Below, in pieces: positions 23,041 through 33,655 of a DNA stretch of 64,000 bases. The DNA lies in NCBI RefSeq assembly GCF_024763615.1, contig NC_077223.1:104222627-104286626 (forward strand), written 5' to 3'. This DNA comes from Phlebotomus papatasi. Its lineage: Eukaryota > Arthropoda > Insecta > Diptera > Psychodidae. The notes under the pieces were generated by a model. It searched no databases, was not told the origin of the DNA, and was given only the letters and a program-made list of their open reading frames with translations. Position 1 is the first letter of the stretch. The number at the start of each line of letters is the position of its first letter. A program made the translations under genes and the position numbers.

Positions 23041-23714
23041 TATTATTAATTATATATATATTATTTTTTTAGATTTAATAATATAGCTATAGAATTGAAT
23101 TCTTAAAATGTTATGAGCGACTTAAAAAAAATATCTCTATAACCCAATCTGAAGAAGATTTTTTTTGTTTATTATGTATTTTATGTATAAGAGGAAGCTG
23201 CAAACATTGTGACTTTCTATTAGTTGTAAGTCTCCTAAGAATGAGACCTAAATGTATGAATGGATACTGAAGAAGTGTTCATAGAAAAGGAACAATTTAT
23301 TTATGTAAATTAAAAAAAAAAAACATTGAGCACTTTGGACTGTCTTGACGGTTCTGATACTTTGCCAAAAAACAAAATTTAAGCGAAACACATCAATTAT
23401 TGCTACTTTATGAATTCATAATCGATTAGGACCTATGTATGTATACAGGTTAGAAATTTCAAGACCTTTCCAAAAAATCATAATTTTATCATATCGGTTG
23501 AGAAATAGGCGCTCCAGAGTGGTTAAACTTTCACATTTTATGATTCAAGATGGCGATTTTTTCAATCACAGGTGTCTAAGGACGGAATGTCCGCTAGGAC
23601 ACAATAAAACATATAAAAAATGAAGGTGCTTTATATCTTTAAATATTCCAAAAAGAGTAGTTTCTGAAGGGGAAAGAGAGACCTTCGTAGGGACGGAATT
23701 GAAGTAACATTTAA
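23041..23714. other. AT-rich non-coding DNA
   Basis: Nothing recognised apart from a long A/T tract at about 23020-23070. Confidence 0.4.
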
Positions 23715-23896
23715 TAGGATGAAAGGAACGTCTATTGACACTTTAAGAACTCGTGTCAGCACCTATTGACACCCTGCTCTGTACCATTTGGGATATGAAA
23801 TTTGAACATATCTGTTTATGTTTATAGTAAAAGGTATATTACAGAAGAAACGTGTCAATAGGGGTTCCCTGTCGAACAGACGTTCCTCCGACCCTA
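23715..23896 (+). mobile_element. MITE family R copy 1
   Basis: It starts TAGGATGAAAGGAACGTCTA and ends AGACGTTCCTCCGACCCTA. It matches 56840-57069 closely and 31294-31520 in part. GTCTATTGACAC near the left and GTGTCAATAGGGGTTCC near the right form subterminal inverted repeats. This copy lacks about 45 bp of the AT-rich middle found in copy 3. Confidence 0.85.
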
Positions 23897-24935
23897 ATAG
23901 TTAATTCGTCCAAGTAATCTTTATCAGGAGCTGAGATACACCATTAAAAACTTTAGACCCCTTCTACTAACATTAACATGTGATCTCATGCAATATACTT
24001 GAAAGTCAATTTTCAACAAATTCATTGCATCATAGCCAAAAAATCACACTAAGTAGCAAGATATCTCGATGGTTTTTGACAGAGCAGGACCTCTAGAATA
24101 AATAGAAATTAGTTTTAGATCTGGACCTCGTGGGCCTCTTTACTATTTCTTTGGTTCAAATTTATGTCATTCTCCCATATAAAATCGACTAAATCGCAAT
24201 GCAAGGCCAACTTTGACGTGTTATTTCAAGGTACCATAACTTTAAAGAAAAAAATCTGGGTATAACGTTTAGTGAGGATACTATTGGCGATATTAGATTT
24301 TCAAAATTCGAATTTCTTTTTCGATTTTTTGCCAGGTTTTTGGGTATTCTGCCCTACTGTGTGCCGCCTCTTGCACGACATACTGAAAGAAAAGAAATGC
24401 AGATACGACGACGGTCGATGCCGAAACTACGCTTTTTTATTTTTATTACTATTTATTCTTTCTTTATTTATCTAAAAAATATAGCTATACTTTTTTAAAT
24501 TGTGACAACATAAGAAAAGAAAAAATAAAAAAAGAAAAATTAAATATGATGATAATGGAAAGCACAGATGGCAGCCGCGGAAAGACACAGCCGACACAAC
24601 TATCACCCAGGACAATATCTTTGGGCATGAGTTACTCAATAAGTTTTTAGGAAATTCAAAAATTTTATCTTTATGAGATATATTTTTAAAGTTTGTTTCT
24701 AATAAAAGTGTTTGAAAAAGTTAGAATAATAAGAAATGTAAATTCTTAATAAAGATGGTGCAAAAAAAAATTACAAATTATTTTCCAATAAGGCTAAGTT
24801 ATCTTACTGTGTCACTAATACCGCAACCCCTATGATAAGTTAATTAGTACGACTTTTCGTATCAGTCTACCTATGTTAATTTTCACATCCATCTAACATT
24901 TCTATCTTTAACTAATATGCTAAATAAAATTCAAG
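23897..24935. other. Non-coding DNA with one small repeat fragment
   Basis: GCAGATACGACGACGGTCGA at about 24399-24418 resembles one arm of the palindromic MITE at 6480-6595. Nothing else recognised. Confidence 0.4.
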
Positions 24936-25137
24936 TAGGGAGAAGTGGGTCACCTTTGAAAGTGGGGCACTTTTGAAATTGGGATTTTTCACCTATTTTT
25001 AAATAAAATTGAGCCTTATCCTGATATAATTTAGCTTCACAAACAGATTGAGCAGCTAAATTATATCAGGATAAGGCTCAATTTTATTTAAAAATAGGTG
25101 AAAAATCCCAATTTCAAAGGTGCTCCACTTCCCCCTA
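24936..25137. mobile_element. Hairpin MITE family I copy 2
   Basis: This has the same arms as 19507-19725, with ends TAGGGAGAAGTGGGTCACC and ...CCACTTCCCCCTA. One inner GTGCCCC repeat of the right arm is missing, so it is 202 bp instead of 219. The arms are otherwise near-perfect mirrors around a loop of about 18 bases near 25038-25052. Confidence 0.9.
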
Positions 25138-25918
25138 TCAGTGGATTTTTTGTTCAAAATGGACAATTTTGCACATCATGCACAAATGAAGTTTACTTTT
25201 TTTAAGTTTAAAGGTAATTGAAGATCGTTCTGGACCGGTAAGTGTTCTTAAAGTATACGGTCAAAGTTCTCTTATTTGATACAGGCTTCATACTTGAGGC
25301 TTAGCCGTATGGCTTAACTTCTCTCAATATCAATCAAGATTTTTTGGAAAATATTGACAATCTTGACAATATTGAGAATCTTTGGGATTTGGGCTAAACC
25401 TCTAGTTTAAAAGCCGTATGAGTCATCTTAAAGAAAAGGATGCAACACACTTTGCTAAAAGAGCTTTATTATGAAACATCTTGAAAAGTGATGTAGCGTG
25501 CGTAAAAAATTTTACAAACAACATTCGGATAATTTTTAGAAGAAAAAAAAACAATTTACACGTTTTATTATACGGATAGTTTTCGAATTTGTCACCATGC
25601 TCCATGATTGATCTAAACCTGAATGTGTATTTTCGAAACAAAAAAGCATAAGAAATTAAGAAAAATAGAGTTTGAAATTGATTTTTTTTAGGATACAAAA
25701 ATATTTTGTCAATTATCTATCGTGAAAGGTGAAACGATTAATCCTAAATATTATTGTTAGGCTTTCTATCGATTGAACGCATAAATTTGTGAGACACGAC
25801 CTCGTTTGCAGAGCAAAAAACACATTTTTTTACCAAAGCTGTGAACACATTTTTGGGTTTAAAATTTCTTTGGTATTTTTTTTTTTTTAATTGAATTACT
25901 GTAAGTAAGTTTATCAAG
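25138..25918. other. Non-coding DNA
   Basis: 25280-25420 contains a short dispersed repeat also seen near 8890 (CTTAGCCGTAT) and an imperfect inverted repeat around it. A 91-codon minus-strand frame (25423-25698) has no recognisable feature. Confidence 0.4.
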
Positions 25919-25997
25919 TATCGGCATAGTTGCATGCAAGTGTCAAAGTCTTAAGTTTGAAATGTAAAATTTTTAATACAACTTGATTTTGTTTTGA

Positions 25998-26225
25998 TAG
26001 GGGAAAACGCCCTACCTTCGGACGATTCAGGCGTCGATCAATTCATTCTTTTCGTCTTTTATGTTTTCTTAATTAATTTGACCCATTATAATATTACATA
26101 TTTTAATAGCTGATCTGATGCTTCAAATTTTCTGAAAAGACGATGGCTCAAGCCCATTAGGTATATAGAGAAAAAATTGAATTGTTCGAAGCTTGAGTCG
26201 TCCGAAGGTAGCGGAGTTTCCTCCA
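25998..26225. mobile_element. MITE inserted in S0 (family SS)
   Basis: The left end TAGGGGAAAACGCCCTACCT then TCGGACGA is mirrored by TCGTCCGAAGGTAGCGGAG at the right. About 228 bp, non-coding. The right tip (TTTCCTCCA) is imperfect relative to the left. Confidence 0.75.
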
Positions 26226-26296
26226 CTTCTTTTTAGGGAGTGTTGCTTGGACTCTATATAGTTTACCGTTTTCAATTCCTCTAAAATCATTCTTAA

Positions 26297-26694
26297 TAGG
26301 GTAAGTGTGCCAAATTTCGGCATAGTTGCATGAAAGCGCCAAAGTCTTAAGTTTGAAATGTAATATCTTTAATAGAAATTGATTTTTTTATTCCTTCTAC
26401 TTAAGGAGTGTTGCTTAGAACCTTGTAGACAGTTTATCGTTTTTATTTACTCTAAAAACGTAGACATAGCTTTGGTGCCCTATTTCGGCCACCTTCATTC
26501 TCATAATTCTATGCCCTTCGGGAATTATTCCAATGTCTTTTTCACGTCATCTCGTTTGTCGAAGCTACATTTTTTGTTATTCTTTGCATTGTATAATCTC
26601 TGGAGTATGTGAAAACTAAAAATTCATGGAAATTAGAGGAACAAAAAAGGTGGCCGGAATTGCAAGCTGGCCGGAATTTGGCACATTTAACCTA
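26297..26694 (+). mobile_element. MITE family S copy 1, inserted in its own kind
   Basis: The ends TAGGGTAAGTGTGCCAAATT and AATTTGGCACATTTAACCTA frame 398 bp. Inside are paired blocks AATTTCGGC and GGCCGGAATT. It sits at a TA inside element S0: the bases on both sides (TCATTCTTAATA and TACATTTT) are contiguous in the reverse copy near 31133-31155. Non-coding. Confidence 0.85.
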
Positions 26695-27015
26695 CATTTT
26701 TAAAAATAATAAAAATATAGACATAGCTTTGGGTATTATTTCGGCCGCCTTGATTATCATAATTCCTTACCCTTCCGCAATTCTTACAAAGTCTTTTCAC
26801 ATCATCTCGTTTGTCGAAGCGACATTTTTTTTGCATGGAGATTTGAAGAACAAAAGAAATGGCCGAAATTGCAAGCTGGCCGAAATTTGATACAGTTACC
26901 ATATTCTTTTCTTTAGGTTTATGTATAAAAAGCAGAGTGTTGACCGTAGCTCTGGTAATATTATGAATGAAAAGCTTTTCAGAAAATACGAGTTAAATTA
27001 GATTGCTGCAACTGT

Positions 27016-27413
27016 GTTATCACGCTTGCACACTAAAATTTTAATATGATTCACATTAATTGTCGCTGGTGAGAGTCCAAATGTGTAATTTGTGTGTTTG
27101 AATTCTTTTATATTCAAAATTTGATCTATTTGTTGATAAAAAGGTAGACTTGGCCCGCAAAATTTGATATAAATTGATTTATAGCATTAATGCGAAAAAT
27201 TAATGCCATTTTCTCTTTAATTTTTTAATGTGAAAAATATTTATGCTTTAGGTAAATTTAAATTTATTTTTGCAGGCCAACTCCACTTCTTTATCATTAA
27301 ATAGAAAAACCCCAAATATTAAGTGACTCAAAGACACAAATAACATATTTGGATGCTCACAAGCGACAATTAATGTGAATCACATTAAAATTTTAATGTG
27401 CAAGTGTGATAAC
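27016..27413. mobile_element. Palindromic MITE family X, complete copy
   Basis: The arms GTTATCACGCTTGCACACT... and ...AATGTGCAAGTGTGATAAC mirror each other. Both continue with AAAATTTTAAT then TGATTCACATTAATTGTCGC. The middle also folds back on itself, with GGCCCGCAAAATTT against AAATTTATTTTTGCAGGCC. A partial copy is at 7733. Confidence 0.85.
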
Positions 27414-29186
27414 GCCGTAAGAGGCGCTGAATTTGAGTTTTTGAAATAACGGATTCTTATACAAAAAACAGTCTTTTAATGCAGAGTTTCTTGGAAATAT
27501 TTAAAAGATCGAAGTGAAATTTCGTGCTAATATCTGTTTTAACCTTGTGAAGTAACAATTTCGATTTTATGCATGAGAAGAGAATAAGGGCTTTATTTTG
27601 ATTTTTCTATGAAAAGACGAAGCAAAAATTTTAAAGACATTTCCAAAGCATGAAATTTCAAATAAACGTTCAAATGTCAATTTCTGCGAAAAGAACAATA
27701 AAATTAACACATAAAAGAAGCATAACGTTTAGTTTCAGAAAATTCTTTGATCAATATAACTACCAATATATCTTTTCACTCTATTTTTAAGACAAAATAC
27801 AGTGAAAAACATTTCATTTGTCTAATTGACCAAGAGATGTTTATTGAATGCTTGAGCAAAAAGCACCAGAACATGGGAATTCTGCGAAATTACGGCACCC
27901 ATAAAAATTAGAACAAGTCAAAATGAGCAATTTCTGCAGCAGACAAATTAGTTTTGAAATTAAATTTAGATCTCCAGCCAGTTGTTCTTTCTAGCCATGG
28001 CAAAAAGAAATGAACATTCTGGGAGCTCCAGTCTGAGGAATTTCTCATTCGCAAAATGAGTCTCTATGCTGGAGACCATTTGGAAGAAAATGGGAAATAA
28101 AGGAGTGCCAATTTTTTTTTGTTTTAAAAAGAGAAACTTGAGAACAAATTAGAAATTAAGAAACGTTGATGAAAAAAGTTCCAGACAATCAGGGCATTTT
28201 TTTCTTGTTAGTACTTCCTTGGATATTCTGCAAGATATCTGCGGGGTATATTTTAATCAAATTTATAGTGCCGGACACGGATTATCACTATCGCAAGGGA
28301 AGTAGAAATGCCACGAGTTTGGGTCAAGACTACCAGATAATTTTATCAATGAATAAAATATATAAAAAGGATTTATATGATTGAAAAAAAAATCCTTTAC
28401 ACTGCAATTTCACAGCAATTTCACGGTAATTCCACCAAATTCATAGCAGAAAATACGGAAATTACTAATAAAAATATCACTCGCGACTTTTTCTCTAACT
28501 TTTGAGTTATTGTCTCAAGTTCACTCCCGAACAATTCGTCCGCAGACGCCAGACGCCAGAAGGAGACTGAAACACGACAGTGAGTCTGCAGTGGAAATTC
28601 ATCTGGCTCCAGTATCAGCATCCAAACTTCGGCTATCGTCTCGGCATTATACCCTCCCTCGAAATACCCAAAATTGCAATAGAAGAGAATGAGATGGCAA
28701 GATGAAGCCTCTGAAGCCGAAGCTTCAATGCGCAGCTTCAGGAATGGTCCACTGGGTTAGATCTAGGATAGAAGCAGAATGGAGGCAGTGAAGGGGGGAA
28801 GTTCACACTAAATTCGATTGTTGGCCATTAGGTACTCTCTAGGATGATACATTGATACATTTGAGAATCCCAAATAACACTAGAATTAGCTTATTTTTCT
28901 ACTTTTTCACCCATTTTCGCCAACCTCTAGGAACATCCCAAGGGAGATGAAAACACCGGCTAAATTGCAATCTCACACGGATTTGTCACTAGCACCGGAT
29001 TTCAAGCAACAACGGTGGGGTCATTTATTATTAACAGTCACCTTTTCTAAGGCAAGAGGATACATCTATTACACTGTTGCAAATTGGCGGGAAAACATTT
29101 TATCCTCTGGAATTAAGTTATCCATGACAGATTAATCCCTTACTGAATAACACTACACACTAAAACTTAAAACTTTAAGGCTTTAA
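27414..29186. other. Unique DNA, with a GC-richer island at 28510-28830
   Basis: The region is non-coding apart from chance frames. The island contains a candidate minus-strand core promoter (see 28537-28573). GACGCCAGACGCCAGAAGG is a small direct repeat inside it. Confidence 0.4.
28537..28573 (-). promoter_or_regulatory. Candidate Inr plus DPE core promoter, reading left
   Basis: On the minus strand TCAGTC fits the arthropod initiator TCAKTY with +1 at 28568. GGACG at 28541-28537 then falls exactly at +28 to +32 and fits the DPE consensus RGWYV. It sits in a GC-richer island in otherwise AT-rich DNA and points toward the Pxn exon 13.6 kb away, so it could be the Pxn transcription start. By rough calculation a few such pairs are expected by chance in 64 kb on both strands, so the evidence is suggestive only. 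Confidence 0.35.
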
Positions 29187-29687
29187 CCCTTCAACGACGA
29201 GACACTTTTTACGATAGAAATTAAACTGGGAAACATAATCAATGATAAGTCTTACATTTCACCTTGGAAAGTCCAACAGAGTCTGATTCGGTGTGTTTTG
29301 TGCTTCTATGAACGATAGGGACAGAAATAGCCCAAAAATTTAAGTAATTTTTCTGACAATACCAATGAATAATATTTTTCGATTTAATGAAAAATATTAC
29401 GTATGAGTAATGTAGTTTTGATTGCCAAAAGGGTTTTTCTTTAAAAAAAATTGAAAGTAAAAAAATAAATAAAATCAATTATGAATTTGAGAATTTAAAA
29501 ATTCGCCATTTTTGAGCTTAAATATTTATTACATAGCAAATAGCTAGAGACTTGCAAAAAATATTCTAGATTCCTTCAACCTTCTACTTTACAATTATGT
29601 ACAGACATAAGAAAAAAATAACTTTAGGTAGTCAGGAAAAAATTATTTTCTTTGTGGGACACCGGTGTTCCAATCGTCCTTAAAGGG
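29187..29687 (+). mobile_element. piggyBac-like MITE family Z copy 2
   Basis: The termini CCCTTCAACGACGAGAC... and ...CGTCCTTAAAGGG are flanked by TTAA on both sides (29183-29186 and 29688-29691), the piggyBac target signature. ACACCGGTGTTCC lies near the right end, like the palindromic core of the other copies. The 501-bp length and different interior mark it as a longer relative of 11613-11753. Non-coding. Confidence 0.8.
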
Positions 29688-29972
29688 TTAATGCATCCAA
29701 AAATCTATTTTTTGCCTTTTAATAATATAACTTGTTAGACTTTGATTAATTTAGTGATAAAAAACCAAATTTGCCTCACAAAAATTGGTTTAAATAGGCT
29801 TACGGTTAGTGTACCAAATTTCGGCCAGTTTGCAATTCCGGCCATCTTTCTTGTTCCTCGAATATCCCTGAATTTTTAGTTTTTGCATACTCTAGAAATT
29901 ATGCAATGCAAAAAATAAGAAAAAAATGTCACTTTGACGAACGAGATGACGTGATACAGACATTAGAACAAA

Positions 29973-30831
29973 CGTCCTAATTCAAAACCATTTCCAGACA
30001 CTTTAACTTTGACAGAAGACTCAACACATTAAGTTCATATTTTTTTCTGAAGAGAATTACATAAATTTGCTCCTTGACTCTTCTAGAATGTTTCTGTTTA
30101 GTGAAAATTCTTTAGATATAATTTGAAAACTTCTTAAATACAAGAAAAATACCCGAGCGTAAAATGCTTCTATTGAAAACATATTAATCCAAATGGAGAC
30201 AAGGGAAAGTTTCTAATTGGAGACAAACAGTGTAAGTGAAACCACGACAAAAGGCTTCCAAAACCTTGTTGAGTTGCTTTTGAGCGCATGATTTGTTCTT
30301 ATTCCTGGTCTTTTCTCCTTTCCCGTCTAAAACAATAAGAAAATCTCTCCAAAAAATCATATTTCCGGGGTTTCCTATTGAACCATTTGCAGATACTTTA
30401 GAAAAAACCCTTTTTGTTCACGAAATAGGTAATTATTTCATTTGAAAACTTCACATACCGTTAACAATAAAGATTAGCACTTAATTTAACTAAAATTAGC
30501 CAGAAATATGACATAAATGTTATACAAAACGAATAAACAACAGTCACCTCATTGTATTTTCATTGGAAAACATGGTCGATTGATGAAAACTGCGATGGTG
30601 AAAAGGTACACTTTTAATTTTTCTGAGAAATTAACAAATTAAAACTTGTGAATATGAATGAATTTTCGCTTTATTTGGAGCAAAATTAACTAAATAATGA
30701 AACTGTGGTATAGAAAATATATAAATATAGTAATTTAGTATTGTATTTATCATGAAAACAATGAAGTTTCCATTTCGACTAGCGAAAAATTTCCATTTAG
30801 AGAAGGTTTTGAATTAGATTAATTTACCCTG
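29973..30831 (-). mobile_element. Interspersed element family U copy 2 (hAT-like)
   Basis: The element is about 859 bp. Read on its own strand it begins CAGGGTAAATTAATCTAATT and ends in an inverted CTAATTCAAAACC. The flanks TTAGAACAA and TTGGAAAAA correspond to a single TTGGAATAA in the uninterrupted S copy at 26297, indicating an 8-9 bp target duplication. CAGGG termini and about 8 bp fit a hAT-type non-autonomous element; the duplication has diverged, so this is an inference. Confidence 0.7.
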
Positions 30832-30895
30832 TTGGAAAAATTCCGAAAGGGAAAGAAACTATGATAATCAAGGTGGCCGAAATAGTATTCAAAAC

Positions 30896-31105
30896 TAAGC
30901 TAAAGTGCCCTCGCTCGACCGGTTCCTTGTCTCGACCGATAGATTTATTTATTCAATTTATTTATATTTTCTACTATAATATTTTGCGTATGGTTTAACA
31001 TTAATAGGTCGATTATTCATAGAAATTGACGAAATTGACCATCAAAAATTGACCAACCGACCGGTCGAATCGAGGAACCCGGTCGAGTGAGGGTACTTTA
31101 CCTTA
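30896..31105. mobile_element. MITE family T, complete copy
   Basis: Ends AGCTAAAGTGCCCTCGCTCG... and ...CGAGTGAGGGTACTTTACCT, flanked by TA. Uninterrupted relatives show the host sequence GCTATGTCTA at this place, so TA was duplicated, as in Tc1/mariner-like elements. GACCGG and CCGGTC pairs lie just inside both ends. Confidence 0.8.
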
Positions 31106-31293
31106 TGTCTAGTCTACATGTTTATTCATTTTAAAATGTATTAAGAATGATTTTAAAGAAAATAAAGTTGATAAACTGTCTACAAGGTTCCAAGCAAAGA
31201 AGTAACAAAAAAAATCAATTTGTATTAAAAATATTACATTTCAAACTTGGGACTTTGACGTTTGCATGCAACTATGCCGAAATTTGGCACACC

Positions 31294-31520
31294 TAGGACG
31301 AAAGGAACACCTATTGACACTCTTTAAGAAGTCGCTTGTCACAACTTATTGACACCCTACTCTCTACCATTTGGAATATGAAATTTGAACACCTATCCTT
31401 ATCAGAAAAAATAGACTAAGAAAAAAAACGTTATATTATTTACATTTTATTAGATAATTTAAATAAATTTCAAGATTTTGACAAAAGTGTCAATAGGGGT
31501 TCCCTGTCAAAGAGGTGTTC
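31294..31520 (+). mobile_element. MITE family R copy 2, right end lost
   Basis: It matches R copies at 23715 and 56840 from TAGGACGAAAGGAACACCTA to GTGTCAATAGGGGTTCCCTG, then breaks off at about 31520 without the terminal CCGACCCTA. Confidence 0.75.
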
Positions 31521-31798
31521 AAAGAGAAAAATGGATTCAGATGGTTTTTTTTATTAACGTCAAAATTGTAACTTAAAATTTACAAAAAGAGGGCCAGGTG
31601 GGGCAAAATGTATCAAAATGGATATTAAATTCTATTCTTTAACGATTTATAGCCAACTCTAAGACGGCGGTGGACGTTGAAATCTCTCATCAAAAGGAAA
31701 TTGAACTTCGGAGACATCTTTGATGTGTATATTCTAATGGGATTTTTTTGTATTTATTTTTCAATTTGTATTAATTTTTTATGAAATTATTTGATTTA

Positions 31799-32140
31799 CA
31801 GTAGACTCTCGCTAATTCGGCTCTTTTAAGATCGGGCTACTTTTTAATACGGGCAGCGGTTACATTTGAAAAAAGTTTGATGTCATTTTTCAAGTTTGAT
31901 TATGATTATCAAATGAATCAAATATGCTCAAATTTGGCATGGTTTGTCTTAGTTTTGATGTGATTTTGCATTATTGAGGGATTTTCATGCAATTTACGTT
32001 ATATATGAGTGTGTAAACTCAATATCTATATATGCACATGAATAAAAAATCGTTGCATTTCAAAAAGTTTGTCGCCCGAATTTCTGTCTAATTCGGCTGA
32101 CATTTCGGTCTCATATGCCCGAATTTGAGAGAGTCTACTG
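31799..32140 (+). mobile_element. pogo-like MITE family E copy 2
   Basis: Ends CAGTAGACTCTCGCTAATTC and ...GAGAGAGTCTACTG, with TA duplicated at 31797-31798 and 32141-32142. AATTCGGC occurs near both ends. 342 bp, non-coding. Confidence 0.9.
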
Positions 32141-32855
32141 TAATTTAATTTTATACAACCATATTATAACGAATACGTATAATTTAGCAAATTTAACAAA
32201 TTCATGATAAATTGAATTCTCTGAACTTTCATTAACAAAATATTTCAAGAACTACGTAATTCTTGAAATAGTTTGTAAGTATTTATTCAGATTTAGAGAC
32301 ATTTTATGAAATAAAATGGTTATTTTCAATAACAAAAATTCACATAAAATTGTTTCAGTTTTTTTTCAATCAAGTAACTTTAAAATTTTTATTGGGATTA
32401 AATTCTAAATTTTTTTTCATATTGATCGAAATATAATGTAAATTTATAAATTTTCATCAGCAAACAATTTCCAGAATATTTTTTTATCGATTTTAATTTA
32501 TAGGTGGGAACAAACCGCCATTGAGTTAGTTAAATATTTAATCACATAAAATTGCATTAAATATTTCATTCTCATCACATTTTCATATTACCTGAAAATT
32601 TTATTGCTTTAAACATTTTCAAGGTCTGTCCAATACGAAAACGTAATGGAGCTAAAATATTTTGGAAGATTAAATATTTAATTTGTATATCTGGATAATG
32701 TTAGTATTTAGCATTTCATTTTAACAAATTTATCAACAAGTATTAATAATTTAGAACTTTTATTACTTTTTGAATTGCAGTTTTAAAGCATGTAGGTCAT
32801 TGAATAAAGAATTTCCAATCAAGAGATGTAGGTAAAAGTATCAAAACACTTCATA
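32141..32855. other. Very AT-rich non-coding DNA
   Basis: Nothing recognised. Confidence 0.4.
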
Positions 32856-32931
32856 TAGGGGAAGAGCTCATAATTTTGGACAGTTTCTAAATTTGGACAC
32901 TTTGAGGGTAAAATTGGACACTAAAAAAATT
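32856..32931 (+). mobile_element. MITE family F, left part only
   Basis: TAGGGGAAGAGCTCATAATT through AAAATTGGACACTAAAAA matches the left 75 bp of 18668-19012. It is cut where the family E fragment begins. Confidence 0.75.
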
Positions 32932-33002
32932 TGACGCCCGAATTTCTCTCTAATTCGGGTGACATATCGCTCCCAAATGCCCGAATTTGAGAGAGTCTAC
33001 TG
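32932..33002 (+). mobile_element. pogo-like MITE family E, right part only
   Basis: It matches the last 70 bp of 31799-32140, from CGCCCGAATTTCT to GAGAGAGTCTACTG, with TA following. It is joined directly to the left part of family F. Confidence 0.75.
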
Positions 33003-33345
33003 TAGTTCAGATTGTAAACTACAGATGATATTGCTCCCAAGGAACTACTTGTCCCAGAGCTGAACTTCCTTATCGCCAGATATACCGAATTATGCCAGAA
33101 AATACAGCGTACCAAACTTTCCCGTTCTTGTCCCAAAGTACCCCGGATCGGAAATGTTAGGGACAGAACGGAAGATTGAACATTTTTCTTTCTCAAAGAA
33201 AGCCTTTTTATCTTCTGAGTTCAAGTCAATACCTGTGAGTATACTATTGGCCATATAAAATTCTAAAACAGTTTGTTGGCTCTTTGGAATAATTTCTCAA
33301 AATCAAAACACGAAAAAGTGTCCCAAACCTCCCCGGTTTCCCCTA
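33003..33345 (+). mobile_element. MITE family CC, right part
   Basis: The right end GTGTCCCAAACCTCCCCGGT then TTCCCCTA matches the right end at 57853. The upstream AAGTCAATACCTGTGAGTAT and GGAATA blocks also correspond to 57730-57800. The left boundary is uncertain. Confidence 0.6.
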
Positions 33346-33455
33346 CTAATTATTTGTCTAATAATTTTTAAAGGTTTTTTTTTGTTTTGAAAATTACAAT
33401 AGAATTTGAGGAACTTGACTGTAAATCTCTGAAGTCACCTTTGATCACAACAACG

Positions 33456-33655
33456 TAGGGGGAAACTGGGGCACCACCAAACACGGGGTACCACCAAACA
33501 CTAATTTTTATTTCTAAAATGCTTGGACTATCTCGACCATTCTTTCAGTAAACAGGCATCCCTATAGTGCCTATAAATTCCTATCGGTCTTATCCTCTGA
33601 AGTCGAATATCCGATTAAAAAATCGCAGTGTTTGGTGGTACCCCAGTTTCCCCTA
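33456..33655. mobile_element. Short MITE with TAGGGGGAAACTGGGG ends (family H)
   Basis: The left end TAGGGGGAAACTGGGGCACC then ACCAAACAC is mirrored by GTGTTTGGTGGTACCCCAGT then TTCCCCTA. The left arm repeats the ACCACCAAACAC unit twice. 200 bp, non-coding. The outer ends resemble families G and I. Confidence 0.85.

Larger units (their letters stand above)
25919..26902 (+). mobile_element. MITE family S, outer copy (S0), hosting two insertions
   Basis: This element has lost its left tip; it begins TCGGCATAGTTGCATGCA, and its right end GCTGGCCGAAATTTGATACA runs to about 26902. It is split by the element at 25998-26225 and by a complete element of its own family at 26297-26694. The outer pieces join into one S consensus (about 360 bp) when both are removed, which was checked against the copies at 26297 and 29811. 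Confidence 0.8.
29811..31293 (-). mobile_element. MITE family S copy 3, split by two insertions
   Basis: Reverse-orientation S element: left edge GGTTAGTGTACCAAATTTCG, right edge CCGAAATTTGGCACAC. Family U (29973-30831) and family T (30896-31105) are inserted. With both removed the remaining pieces match S copies 0 and 1 in order. The right edge abuts the left end of family R at 31294. Confidence 0.8.
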
